DNA of 64,000 bases from Helichrysum umbraculigerum (Eukaryota > Streptophyta > Magnoliopsida > Asterales > Asteraceae), in contig CATIUR010000001.1 in assembly GCA_949592205.1 (NCBI GenBank), positions 67,594,059-67,658,058 on the forward strand, in the 5' to 3' direction. The position numbers were made by a program, and so were the translations under genes. Positions within the stretch are counted from its first letter, which is position 1; every line of letters begins with the position of its first letter. The notes beneath the pieces were generated by a model. That model worked only from the letters and a program-made list of their open reading frames with translations, ran no database searches and was not told the DNA's origin. Below, one piece after another: positions 32,980 through 43,778 of this stretch.

Positions 32980-34215
32980 CTCAATCAGTTTGCCGTTAGC
33001 TAATTCTACAATGTATTTAGCGTCTAAGGCAGTGGGAGTTATATCAAGTAAAGGGCTAAATTTCTCAGAAATGAAGCTTCTATCGGCACCGGTATCAAAT
33101 AATACAGAAGCAGTAAGGTCGTTGAGAAGGAACGTACCCGTCATGACATTCGGGTCTTGTCTGGCTTCCCCAGCCTTGATAACGAATGCTCTACCACGAG
33201 CAGGGTTGTTGTTGTTTTTCAGCTTTGGGCAATCTTTCTTGAAGTGCCCTGAATTTCCGCACCCAAAGCAGGCCTTTGGTGCATTGGTGTTGGGGGTAGA
33301 AATGTTGGTTCGGCAATCCTTGGCTAGATGCCCGAACCGTTTGCAGTTGGAGCAAGGGCAAGAACCGTCATGATGGCGGCTGCATTTGGAACAGTAAGGC
33401 TTGTTCCCGCTATACCCTTTCTTTTCCGAAGTCCCCGATGAATAAGCCTTAATGTACTCAGGCTTTTTGTTGGAGGTTTGGTTGGATGAGTTGGGGTTAC
33501 CTTCCCACTTGCGTTTGTTGATTGCAGATGGGGTTGAAGTTGTGCCACGGCGGACAGAATTTGCCGTTAGTTCATGGGCCATACGGATGGCGCTCTGAAT
33601 AGTACCCGGTTTGGATGAAGTCACCAGGTCCTGTAGTCTCTCGGGAAGTCCATCAACGAATTTCTCGATCCTCTTGTACTCAGGATCGACCATGGTTGGG
33701 CACAGGAGTGCCAGTTGATGGAAACGGTTGGTGTATCCGGTGATATCATCACCCTGCATCTTGTGGTTCCAGAATTCCATTTCCAGTTGTTTCAATTCAT
33801 CCCTGGGGCAGTACTCGCCCCTCAACATTTCTTTCAACTCCTCCCACGGGAGTTGGTAAGCAGTAGCAACACTCACAGTCTGGGCATAAGTGTTCCACCA
33901 GGTGAGTGCGGTGTCAGTAAAAGTACTAACGGAGAACTTAACCTTATCTCCCTCCGCACAATTGCAGATAAGAAATACAGACTCAACTTTCTCGATCCAG
34001 CGTACTAGACCGATAGCTCCCTCGGTACCTGCAAAGTTTAGAGGTTTGCAGTTCTGGAAGTTCTTGTAAGAACAAGGTTTAGCAGCAGAGGTTTCAGCGG
34101 CATCGCTGTTCCTCGTGGAACCTGGTGGAGTATTCCGAGCCAATGCTTCAGTAACAGCCTGGGTTATAAGGGAGGTAATCTGGGCATCTGTGTATGGTCT
34201 TGTCTTTGGCGGCAT
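32980..34215 (-). CDS. Element E gag and N-terminal protease, interrupted by F
   Basis: The ATG is at 34215 (MPPKTRPYTDAQI). It shows the gag domain ('ALTWWNTYAQTV', 'EEYCPRDELKQLEMEFWN'-like pattern, 'YKRIEKFVDGLPE'). Three Cys/His clusters follow, two of them typical CCHC knuckles (CSNCKRFGHLAKDC, CFGCGNSGHFKKDC). The aspartic protease motif DTGAD is at about residue 374 (33081-33095). The frame is open up to the F insertion after 'KLIETD' and resumes at 18787. Apparent codons beyond 32980 are F LTR. Gag would build the particle and bind RNA. It is undamaged here apart from the insertion. Confidence 0.93.
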
Positions 34216-34490
34216 GATTCTTCAATAAAAGAAATGAAGATACATGAGATTTTGTAGGAATTTGTAATTGTCACAGATGTACATGTATAAAAGCAGTAAT
34301 ACATAACATCAACATGGAAAATGACAATTTAGGTGAGTTGAAATAACAAGAAATATTTGGTGGATAATGCGAGTTCAAAGGTTACATCCTACAGAGATAT
34401 TACAAAAGGTGTCGGGAATTGTTACATCCGACTAGTTTATAGAATAGCGCTAGATAGTCATTAGATTACGAGACAAAGACTTCACTAGTC
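34216..34490 (-). other. Spacer between ORF0 and gag of element E
   Basis: About 275 bp, AT-rich, with no gene seen. It is much shorter than the matching spacer in F. Confidence 0.5.
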
Positions 34491-34997
34491 TTAATGTAGA
34501 TTAATCTGTTCCATCAGCGCGACAAGGCGGTCCACGGTTTCTGCCAGCCTGTTGGTTTACCTGGCATTGTCTTCAACTAAGGCCAGTCGTTGTGCTAGTA
34601 CACGAGAGTGATCCTCAGTCTCCTATGAACGTTGTTCACATTCCTCTAGTCGGTTTCGTACAAGTTCATCCGCACCTAATTCGGCGGTCATTGAATCCTG
34701 GATTATGCTTACAGAGAGGCCGGTATCTTCTTGTTCTCGCTGGAGTTGTGATATGTGGTCAAGAGCTTGACGAAGCAGGTAGGTCATTCGGTGTTGTTCC
34801 AGTTCAAGATTTTCGAGTCTTTGCTCCTGACGGCGGAATTGGGTAGCCAACACTGGCAACGTGAGATGTGCCGAGTCCTGAGAGTTATGAACAGGATAGG
34901 GGCTGTTTCGAGGCGACCTTGTGTTCCTCCTGGCTACTCGTGGGTTCCGTGACCCATGTGAGTGAGAGTGTGACGGATTAGGTGGTATGTTTGCCAT
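34491..34997 (-). pseudogene. ORF0 of element E: small coiled-coil pre-gag protein
   Basis: The minus-strand frame runs from the ATG at 34997 (MANIPPNPSHSHSHG) to the stop at 34491-34493, with in-frame stops at 34623-34625 (TAG) and 34557-34559 (TAA). After a basic, Ser/His/Arg-rich N-terminus comes a long Leu/Gln/Glu helix with heptad spacing (QFRRQEQRLENLELEQHRM, LLRQALDHISQLQREQE) that should form a coiled coil. Its place between PBS and gag matches ORF0 of F, though the sequences are not clearly alike. Function is unknown; a particle or RNA-binding role is only a guess. Confidence 0.5.
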
Positions 34998-35301
34998 TCC
35001 TGTGGCAGAGTGTAAGTAAGACGAGGCTAATATATATACATATATCATATCCAGCCTAGTGTCTAGCACGTATCAAGTAATGGTCCGGTTCTCTCGTGGT
35101 CAGAGTCAACTAACGTATCCCCGTTCAACATATTCATTTCAGACCTTACATCATCTTTCCTTAATTGTACATAGTTGATCAGGCTATGTTAAATTAAAGT
35201 CGTATGCTGTAATTCCTGAACCAGTCATGTCTAATATGAGAATACTGCCTAACGGTCATAGTCTAGGCCCACTAAATGCAACCTAGTTCACTATAACCTT
35301 A

Positions 35302-35315
35302 GGCTCTGATACCAA
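35302..35315 (-). other. Primer-binding site of element E (initiator tRNA-Met)
   Basis: The minus strand reads TTGGTATCAGAGCC, two bases after the 5' LTR end at 35318. This fixes the right LTR as the 5' LTR and the element as minus-oriented. Confidence 0.92.
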
Positions 35316-35317
35316 TC

Positions 35318-37746
35318 TGTAACACCCCCGAAATTCACTGTTTTGCGGAAGCATAATTTGGGGTGTTACTAATCAAATATCACAGCACAAAGATAAAGTA
35401 AACGACATCTATATGCAACGTTTGTAAATTAGTTACATTCCATAGATATATTGTTTGAAAACTTAGTGTTTTCGTATACAAAAATGTAGTTTCCCTAGAG
35501 TCCACGCGTGTAGTGGGAGATTCTATTACATAATCAAAATATACAAAAGATAATGCTAAGAATCTCCGTTAATGCAGTTGTGTTGAAATCATGCGACTCT
35601 TGCTAAAAATCCTGGAGTAATCCTACTCCATCCGAGTACCTGAGCAAACATGCTAAAAAGTGTTAACCAAAAGGTTGGTGAATCTCACAGGTTTGTAAGT
35701 AATATCGGCTTTGAACACGAGATTTCATCAGTAATGCCCGCAGGCGTAAAATCATCAATTTCAATCTAGAAATCGTAAACCAGTATTTGCAATCCCGCAA
35801 ATGTAAGTAAGTAAGTTTATACCGTTGCCATGAGGCTCATAATCGAAGCTTAACCCGTAAGTAATAAGTTTGCTCCCGTGACATGCTCGTAAATGAGCAA
35901 GCATCAGTAACGAATAATTAGTCACCCGTTTCTACGTGAAAATCAGTACGTGGCAGCGCTACTGCCCCGGGCGGGGAGGGTCATTTCCCTAATGGATCCA
36001 TTAACTAGTGTTCGCGCTTAAGTCCATAACTAACGATATATGATGGAGAGACTTCTGTTTGTAAGTAAACTCATGCAATTTCGTTTGGTATAGTAAACAG
36101 TTTAATACTTGTGTTCAAGAAAATCAGTAGTATGTATCTCCCCCAATAAGATAAAACTGTAAAAGTGGGGCCGTAAGACTCACCTGAGTCTTGTAGTAAT
36201 CAGTTGCAATTAGCAAGTAGTAAGTAAAGCAAGTAGGTTCTCTGAACCCGTAACCTTTAAATGCCTAATCATATGAAGTTATGTAAGTATGCGTCTCACG
36301 AGACGTTTCGTTTAGTTGTACACAACTAGTATATCCAGTGTTTGTCCGTATGTTTGTAATTGTTTGTTTGTTGGAAAACATGTTTGGCCCGTTGGTGACG
36401 GTTTGTAGCAAAAATTCTAAAATGTTGACTTTGCTACAGTAAATGTGCTACAGTGAATTGCTACAGTAAATTTGACTTTTTGCTACGGTAACTTTGACTT
36501 TTCTATAGTGAAAATCCTTTAAAATTTCCAAGTTTTCTGTTTTCTGCGACATAAGCTGCGACACAAAGATTTGTATGCGACACAAGGGTTGTGTCGCACG
36601 AAGGATGCGACACAATAGCTCTGCGACACAGTGGTTGTGTCGCAAAAAGCTTGCGATGCTAATTCAATAGCGACAGAACGGTTGTGTCGTAATAAATACG
36701 ACATAGTATGCGACATAGAGTGCGACACAATATTGTGTCGCAAAGGTTACGACACTAAAGGATTGGTACGACACAAGGTGCGACACAAACTGGTTTATGC
36801 GACACAGCATGCGACACAAGGCTTGTGTCGCATGTATGAACACCAGCCCAGAAACTTTTGGGTTTCAAGAATTTTCGACCAAAAACGCAAATCTAACCCA
36901 TTTTTGAGCTATAAAATCGTGTATTCTTCATGTATTAGGTTATATCTAAGTTGTGTACACATCAAAACATCAAAACATTACACCAAATTGAATAGATCTA
37001 AGATTTTTGAAATTTCTTACTTTTGCAAATCGAGCTAAATGGGGGATGAGATGATGAAAACAATCTTGATATTCTTGTTCCACTCGTGATGGTGATTCCG
37101 AATATGTAATTTTCGTGGGTCGGTTTGTATTCCGAAATTTTTGGTGTGGATTTGGTTGAGAGTGTTTGGAAGATGTGTGTGTGTTTGAAATGGTGAAAAT
37201 GAAAGAATGGGAGGAGGGGTTGGTTGGGGTTGGCTGATCCAAAGGGGGAGAGAGGGGAAAACGCTCCCTAAAACTCAGTGTTTACACCGTGTCCTAATCG
37301 TTTAATCCTTTGTTTTTAGTATTTTAACCAAACCGTTATATTTTAAAATGTAACTGGAATATTTAAATAAAAATACTTTGAAATTAATAATAAAACATTT
37401 GTCGAAGTATTATAATTATTAGATCGCGTTTAATACGTTTTGTTGCATTATTTAAAATGTCGTCGCGATAATATATAAATAGTGTTCGTTCAATTGCGTA
37501 TTTAATATAACAAAATACGTTCTCATTATTTAAGTAAATTTCTGTCACCAACGTCCAAATAAACTGTGTCGGACTCTGTCCGGTTAATTCGTACGATTCA
37601 TCCAAATTGCGTAAGTACACACATATATATATAAATCACCTTATATATATACAAATAGAGCCTGTAATTAGTCCTATTACATACTAATTACAACTAGTTA
37701 TAAATAATTAGGCATAACTAAGTATCCTAATTATGCGGGTGTTACA
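35318..37746 (-). mobile_element. Element E 5' LTR
   Basis: This is 2.43 kb, about 99% identical to 13159-15585. It carries the GCGACACA cluster at 36545-36833. It is followed by the TSD copy TAGTA at 37747-37751 and then the right piece of the A LTR. Confidence 0.94.
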
Positions 37747-37751
37747 TAGTA

Positions 37752-38813
37752 ATTAGGACCTGATCAACCTTAATTATGGTAAGTAGTTATCTGTGCCCAT
37801 GACATGCAATAAGTAAGACACAATGAAACCACTCGTAGTATATATTAGGTTTACTTTTCTGCACAGCTTTACATTTAATTAGTTAGAGTGTCACTTTCAC
37901 TGTCAATTACTCTTGACCGCGTGTTGGATATAAGAAGCAGTGGAAATTTCATGTAAAGTACACTGTCTATTATTGAAAGGCATGGTCCTCATATGAAACA
38001 CGTTTTATCAAACTGCGGATAATCTGGAGATGTATAACTGTTTGAAAAGGAGAACTTAAATCATAAGTCGAAGTAATTAGAACTTAATTAGACAAAGACG
38101 AGACTTAGGGATAAGAACAAAGTCCGAGTGACCTAGAATCCTTAAAACACTAAGCCTTACATAATCGGCGGTCCAAACATACAAAGTTATTAATCTGCGT
38201 GCTAATGAAGTAGTAAATTACCTTAGGAGTTAAGAACGGTCGGACCTATGAGACGATACGCTACTGATTCATGCACCTCGTTATAAAACCAAAATAGGTT
38301 GTTCATCTTTCAACTAGATGAGTATTGGAAGTTTGCGTATTGTTCCGATCAGAGTCATGATAACCTAGTTCCAAGTGACACGCCAATGGGAAACTGAGTT
38401 GGTAGGGTTCTAGAGTTTACCCCTTGTAGTTTATTTACCACATTATGTATCAACCCTATTTGTTCTGTCATCCCGAAATATTAATTATCGAAATCTCAGC
38501 AATCACATCTTTATCTTTATCTTTTTTTTTTCCTTTACTTTATTTTCCTGCAATTTACTTTCCTGCATTTTAATTACCTGTCTTTAAACCCCAAAACCTA
38601 CCTACTTTGTTCCATCCTAAATGCTTCCCTGCTGAAAGTGCCAACTTTAATCGCCCACACGTTTGGATTCGTAGAACGATCTTAGGTCGTACTTACCGCT
38701 TACTAACCAGAGTAGGTAGTACGTATAATTTAAGCCCCGCAAAATATAAATTTAAAACCCCTGCTGCGCTCGCATCATCATTTGAAAAACAACGACACGG
38801 TGTGAGCACATCA
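37752..38813 (+). mobile_element. Element A 5' LTR, right piece
   Basis: It matches 46998-48058 closely and ends ...GAGCACATCA. Together with 11209-13158, less the local duplication, it makes an LTR of about 2.56 kb. A poly-T/CT-rich stretch lies near 38520. Confidence 0.92.
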
Positions 38814-38819
38814 AGTTTT

Positions 38820-38838
38820 TGGCGCCGCTGCCGGGGAG
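38820..38838 (+). other. Primer-binding site of element A (tRNA-Asp type)
   Basis: TGGCGCCGCTGCCGGGGAG lies six bases after the LTR end. It is the PBS type known for Athila elements, one base from the common TGGCGCCGTTGCCGGGGA. This places A in or near the Athila group although it has no pol. Confidence 0.85.
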
Positions 38839-38990
38839 TCTAAAACGTAGATTCAAGCCACCTTAAGTAGTAGTATTTAGGAGATCCTTCCGATTGATTT
38901 CTTCTTAGAAATCTCTCGAAAGTTACTTTAAGCAGTTTTACTTTAATTTGCTGTTAATTTAGTGTTAATTAGGATAATATTAGTTTAAAC
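38839..38990 (+). other. Leader of element A
   Basis: A 150-bp leader between PBS and first ATG, ending TTAGTTTAAACATG. The C leader has a similar end (TAGTTTAAATAC before its ATG), which supports the two first genes being in the same place. Confidence 0.55.
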
Positions 38991-40303
38991 ATGACATCTA
39001 AAAAACCCACTTCTATTAGTACTTCAAAGGATGAATTTTATGCTTCCCTAGAAGAATTTAGGATCCCACATTCCATTCCAAACCATTTCCTGGACTTTGA
39101 TGTCACGGATCAGCTACCTGACCTAGCATCATCTCCAGAAGATCACTCTCCAACTTTGCAAATGCCTAAAGTGTCAAAATCTGTCCACTTCGATTATCTT
39201 CCCGAAGAAAATCATGAAGTAAAGCCTCCGAAAACATGTGACCTAATTACCCTCATTCCTGAGACATCGGTATATGCCCAAACCAATCCGATTCACACAA
39301 TGACGGTATCTTTCCATTCCCTTCATACGAACCTAAATATACCATATACCGAGTGGTGGATAAGGTTCCATCCATCGAAATAGAACAACCTTGTTTTAAA
39401 GAACGCCACCTTGGTGCTTCTTTCGATCCTTCCCGAAGGGCAGAAGTCTATAAAGCCTTCGTCATACAATTGACCTATGCCAATCTCTCGTTTTCCTTCA
39501 ACCAACGAGAAACGATTGCTGGATTAGAAAAACAAGTAAACCTTCTTCTTCGTCTGTCAAATCAAGAATGCGAAAGCCACTCCACAAATTTCAAGGACCA
39601 AGAACTGAAGTTTGTAGCAGATTTAGATCTACTCCTCAAATCATTTGCAGACATGGATTACCTTCCAATATCTATGATATTAATCAATCACAATGTCGCC
39701 ACAATGATCAACAAACTTGAGTTCTGGACAGAACAAAACCCAATGATTCCTATCACATTTCTTGGTAAAATTCCGTTCTTTGTTGACCCCGCTTCTTACC
39801 TAATCTCAAAATTGCGAGAAGTTTTTCCTAATTCCACAATGGAAAGAACCGACACAAGCTTCTTCGAAAAAAGAAAAGACCTTCACGTCAAGCTTGTTCG
39901 AATCTTCACCTTCACCAAATACCCCTTCACTTCCACACAAAAAGCCGAAATTAGTGAACTCTGTAAGCTAGTTAAACTTACAACCGGAGAACCTGATTCG
40001 CCGGAAGAGAATGCGTTTATGGAAGCTGTGAATAAACTCACTCACAATCTGAACTACAAAAACAAAGGAGAACGCGACGGTCTATCAAATCCCAAGAAGA
40101 TAAAGAAGGCGTATAATAAGTTGATTGATGATCTTGTCAATTTAGGGTATGAGGAACGAGAGATCCTAGGAAGTTTAGAGGATCGTCATTTTCTAGTTTA
40201 CAATGTCATCTGGGAGCTATCGAAATGTTTTGTACTGAAAAATGTTCAATTAAGGGAGCAAATCTCGACCATTTCCCTATGGAGAGATCGGATCGAGTCT
40301 TAA
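38991..40303 (+). pseudogene. Duplicated-domain protein of element A (frameshifted)
   Basis: The ATG is at 38991. The first 130 codons are an acidic, Ser/Pro-rich lead (MTSKKPTSISTSK). The frame shifts between 39353 and 39383 into an open frame to 40303. The C-terminal 300 residues hold two diverged copies of one domain. Each has a basic 'SF..(S/K)RR' start and a hydrophobic helix, then 'FxFxxxQ' (LSFSFNQ; YPFTSTQ) and a long helix ending near 'LDLLL' or 'NKLTHNL'. Between them is 'GKIPFFVDPASYLISKLREVFPN'. The C copy shares this linker almost exactly. It occupies the gag position but shows no gag motif or zinc knuckle. I do not recognise the family; it looks all-helical and soluble. Confidence 0.6.
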
Positions 40304-40799
40304 AACAATTCCTTCCGAAAACGGTCAAGGCTCGCGACTTTAAATGAGCGTATTTTTTTATTTACATATATATATATATAATAAATTTTTGAAAGTTTCC
40401 CTTAACCGAAAACGTTTTTTTTTTTTTTAAATTATTGTCTGAAGACACGCACGTCTAAAAGAAAGTAAACCTCTTAAAGCATTTTGCCTAAATAGTTGTA
40501 CATTCTATAAACCCGCGTCAGACAAAGATTTTTAAAAACACAAAAAATAGCGTGAGTTCAATGTTTAAAGTTGATTTTAATTGTTCCGCAAAAATTTGTG
40601 CGTTTCTTAAAATATTTACAACGTAACAAGAAACTAACAAGTAACTAGTTACAAGTAATACATTTAAGATTCATCACCATTATTAGTGGACATTGGAAAT
40701 TAATACTTAACATTCAATTCACCTTAGGGACCATATGAGTACCATAGTACTTAGGGTGAGTACATGTACCCTAAAGGACCACTATGAACCTCCTTAACT
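40304..40799 (+). other. Spacer in element A
   Basis: About 500 bp, AT-rich, with short TA and poly-T tracts near 40365-40430. No gene seen. If the downstream gene has its own promoter, it would lie here; I see no clear TATA box. Confidence 0.4.
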
Positions 40800-40993
40800 C
40801 CCCATAATTCAAATTATCCAACAAACTTCATCTTTCTCCCATTTCCTCTCAAAAAAATCGGCCATGCCATGCCTACCATGAATCCACCATCAAAACTCCA
40901 TCAAATTACATAATCTCTTGTCCTTTCGAGCTCCTTGTTGCATATACTTCGCGGTTGTACTTTCGTTTTTGCATTTCATTCAATAAAAGCAAG
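40800..40993 (+). other. Candidate 5' untranslated exon of the ORF1-like gene in element A
   Basis: CT-rich leader-like DNA (CTTCATCTTTCTCCC) followed by AAAATCGGCC and a run of CCATC/CCACC words, ending GCAAG before GTATGA. Element C has matching DNA at about 56098-56260 on the other strand (TTTTTCGGCC, CCACCATC words), ending CTAAG before GTAAAT. The left limit is uncertain. Confidence 0.45.
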
Positions 40994-41967
40994 GTATGAT
41001 TACAAAACCCACTTCGAACTTGAAAAAGCTTGTTTCTTGAAGATAGCTTGGTTATTAACTAGGAAATGTAGTTTTTCTTGCTTAAATACTTAGTTACTAC
41101 ATGTTCCTACCACTTAGCCATATGATTGACTTTTTCAATAGGAATAACTTTGATCAATTGATTTAGTCTAGAACTTTAATTGATTAAGTGTTAGTATGCT
41201 AAGTACCTTGGTAATTATGGTGTTTTGTATAATCCCTCTATGTTAGTTGCTCTATGTGTACAAGTTAGGTTTAGCAATTTTGACTTTTGAAAGTCTACAA
41301 GAAGTTGACTAGCTTACATGAAAGATATGATAAGTTGAAAATTGCATGATCATGTTGTTCTTGTTTTGACTAGTCAAATTAGGCAATAACTAGACAATCA
41401 TCACTTTTGAATAAAAAGTCTTGGACCACACCAAATACATGGGCATGATAACTTCTTTTATGCATAATTTTGTTTGCTTATCAAATGGGAAATGCTTAAA
41501 ATGACTTAGAATATGCATGCATGAATAAGTTAAGATTATGGCATGCGGACATTTGAAAATATCATTTGAAGAAAGCTTTGACCTAAAAGTCAACTTGAAG
41601 TATTGAATTTTTTTTTTAAGACAAAATATTTTATTCAAAAACCTTACTTCAACTTGTACTTCCAAAGTCAAACCTTACCAATAATGATGTTATCATTATT
41701 CTTGAATTCTCGTCATTTCAAACTTGGTTTGCACCAAACTTTGTAAGTGACAAATACTTCACAATAAGACGATTGCCATTCCATGACTATACTTTTCTAA
41801 GTGATGATATTACCTTGACAAATGATTGACTGTTTGTTACATGGGAGCATTATATGTTCAATGAAATCTTTAGATTGTCTAGAAATTAAAGCCCTCACTT
41901 CGAAATTCTTCTGAGTGTGCTTTGAATTTCTCTTTCTCAAAGGATCCATTACTTTAAATGTTCTCAG
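40994..41967 (+). other. Predicted intron upstream of the ORF1-like gene in element A
   Basis: 974 bp, AT-rich, GTATGA at the donor and TTCTCAG at the acceptor, six bases before ATGGCACG. The intron of C lies in the same place with similar length (1050 bp). Both are T-rich on the sense strand. There is no RNA evidence. Confidence 0.5.
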
Positions 41968-41972
41968 GTACA

Positions 41973-43778
41973 ATGGCACGAAAGAAGAAATTAAACCCAG
42001 CATGACCCCTTTCAGGATCTTTAGCCTACATGAGTGCCACGCCAGCCTATGACAAAATGGCACGTATATGGAGAGACAAGAAGTTCGGGCGTCTCAGGCA
42101 CATTGACTGGAATGTTATGCAAGCATTAGGATTTAAGGAAAAACTCGAAAGCATACTTAGCTACATAGTGAATGGGCAGCAGTTTGAATCCTTCAAGAGA
42201 TTATTTAGCATCGATGAGCCAATATATGTGGAGATGGTTACGGAGTTTATGACCACCTTCAGATTTCAGCAGAGAGAGAAAATTGAAGATTGTTCAATCT
42301 CGTTTCAGTACCTGGGCAACCCGCATACTTTATCACTCGCCCAGTTCTCGCTCCATCTAGACTTATACACATCAGATGAGATACAATCGCCTCTGTTCAC
42401 CACCGGAGCCACCTCTGCTTCTGTCACCACCACTTGCGCTGAGGCATGGAGTCAATGGTCGCCTACACCATACTTCTCGGGTATTAAGGCAACCCGACTC
42501 AAGGATCCAGTCCTTCAGATTCTCCACAAGCTCATAACTTGTTCATTTGATGGGAAACATACTACCAACGGACGAGTTTCTGGATTTGATGTCGCACTCA
42601 TGGCAAGCATTCTCGAAAAGAGAAACATACATGTTGCTTATCTAGTTGCTTAGAGACTTCTACAAGAAAAAGATTTTGGAAAGAAAACATCATATTTAGG
42701 CGCAGTAATTACTAGATTGATCCGAAAGATGGGATTACCTCGGACATCCGATATTTAGAGATTTAAATCAGGGTGGAGCTCTAAGCCACTCGACTACCAG
42801 TTTCTTAGGAGTATGGAAATACTACGTGTCACGAGAGATGGTGCTGTCTACATCAAAGCACGGGCAGCAGATCCTGGCAATGCTGACACGTTGATACCAG
42901 ACCTGATTCTGCCAAAAGAAACAAAGAAGAGGAAACGCCAGCAAGGACCTAGTGATTCAGATACAGATAACGATAACAGTGATGACGAGGATGATGATGA
43001 AGATGATGACATCCCACCACCACCACGAGTGGAGCCACCACGTACTAGGGCAAGACCTTCTACTCCTGCCCCAAGACCGCAAGGGCCTACATACATCTAC
43101 CACTACGGGGCACCTCCAGGCCCAGATTACAGGTATTGGTCTATGCAGATGCAAACTAGGATCTATGCAGCATTGAGAAAGCAGGCAGCTGGTATGCCCA
43201 TGACCCCACTACCACACTTACCATGTGGGATGGGCCGAGCACCACCACACATATATCCACCTGTAGTCCCTACTCCAGCACCTCGACCACCGCCAGGCCG
43301 TGGGCATGTTATACCACCTAGGATCATCATTTCTAGACCTTAGCCACCTCCAGTGCATATCCCAGTCACCAAACATACTATCCCATCAGTTGTTGGGTCA
43401 TTTAGAGCACACACGTTAAGAGGCCGCAGGGCATCCAGAGTATCTGCACGGACTGTCACAATTCAAAGTCCCAGGACCCGCAGACACACCGCTGTTTCAG
43501 CTACTGTAACTATACCTGTGCAGGTTTCCTCACATAGATAGACAGACCTCTTCCAAGACACCGCACACCAAGGGTCAACTATGTTCCCGTTCGATAGCTT
43601 CGAGATACCATCCGGACCACTTATCGACCAGCTTGTGGATCAAGGAGCTTTTACCATTGGTATGCCAAACGAAGAAGCTAATCATGATGCATCAAACGAA
43701 GGCACCAACGATCAGTATGATGACTCCTCATCAGACGAGACTTCTCCTGGACCTACCACATCTACAGCAGCAGTATGA
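41973..43778 (+). pseudogene. Athila ORF1-like protein of element A (five in-frame stops)
   Basis: The ATG is at 41973 (MARKKKLNPA). One continuous frame of about 600 codons is broken only by stops at 42003-42005, 42651-42653, 42756-42758, 43341-43343 and 43539-43541, with no frameshift. The N-terminal 250 residues share patterns with the C copy: 'WRDKKFGRLRHIDWNVMQALGFKEKLE', 'EPIYVEMVTEFMTTFRF', 'SLAQFSLHLDLYT' and 'HKLITCSFDGK'. The middle has an acidic run (DDEDDDEDDD), then Pro-rich and Arg-rich low complexity. This fits the ATHILA ORF1 family by recall. At least two stops sit where C has Glu or another sense codon, consistent with point-mutation decay. Confidence 0.65.

Larger units (their letters stand above)
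13159..37746 (-). mobile_element. Element E: Tekay/Del-like chromovirus, split by F
   Basis: This complete minus-strand Ty3/gypsy element is about 10.4 kb when F is discounted. Its LTRs are at 13159-15585 (3') and 35318-37746 (5'), with about 22 differences by eye in 2.43 kb. It has the PBS at 35302-35315, ORF0 at 34491-34997, gag-protease at 32980-34215, pol at 15619-18787 and the PPT at 15586-15600. The TSD is TAGTA. Coding is a single frame apart from one nonsense codon at 17101-17103 and the F insertion. Confidence 0.95.

Noticed and set aside
15619..34215. Minus-strand and plus-strand pol genes as parts of one element
   Set aside because: TSDs, LTR pairs and strand show two elements, F inserted in E.
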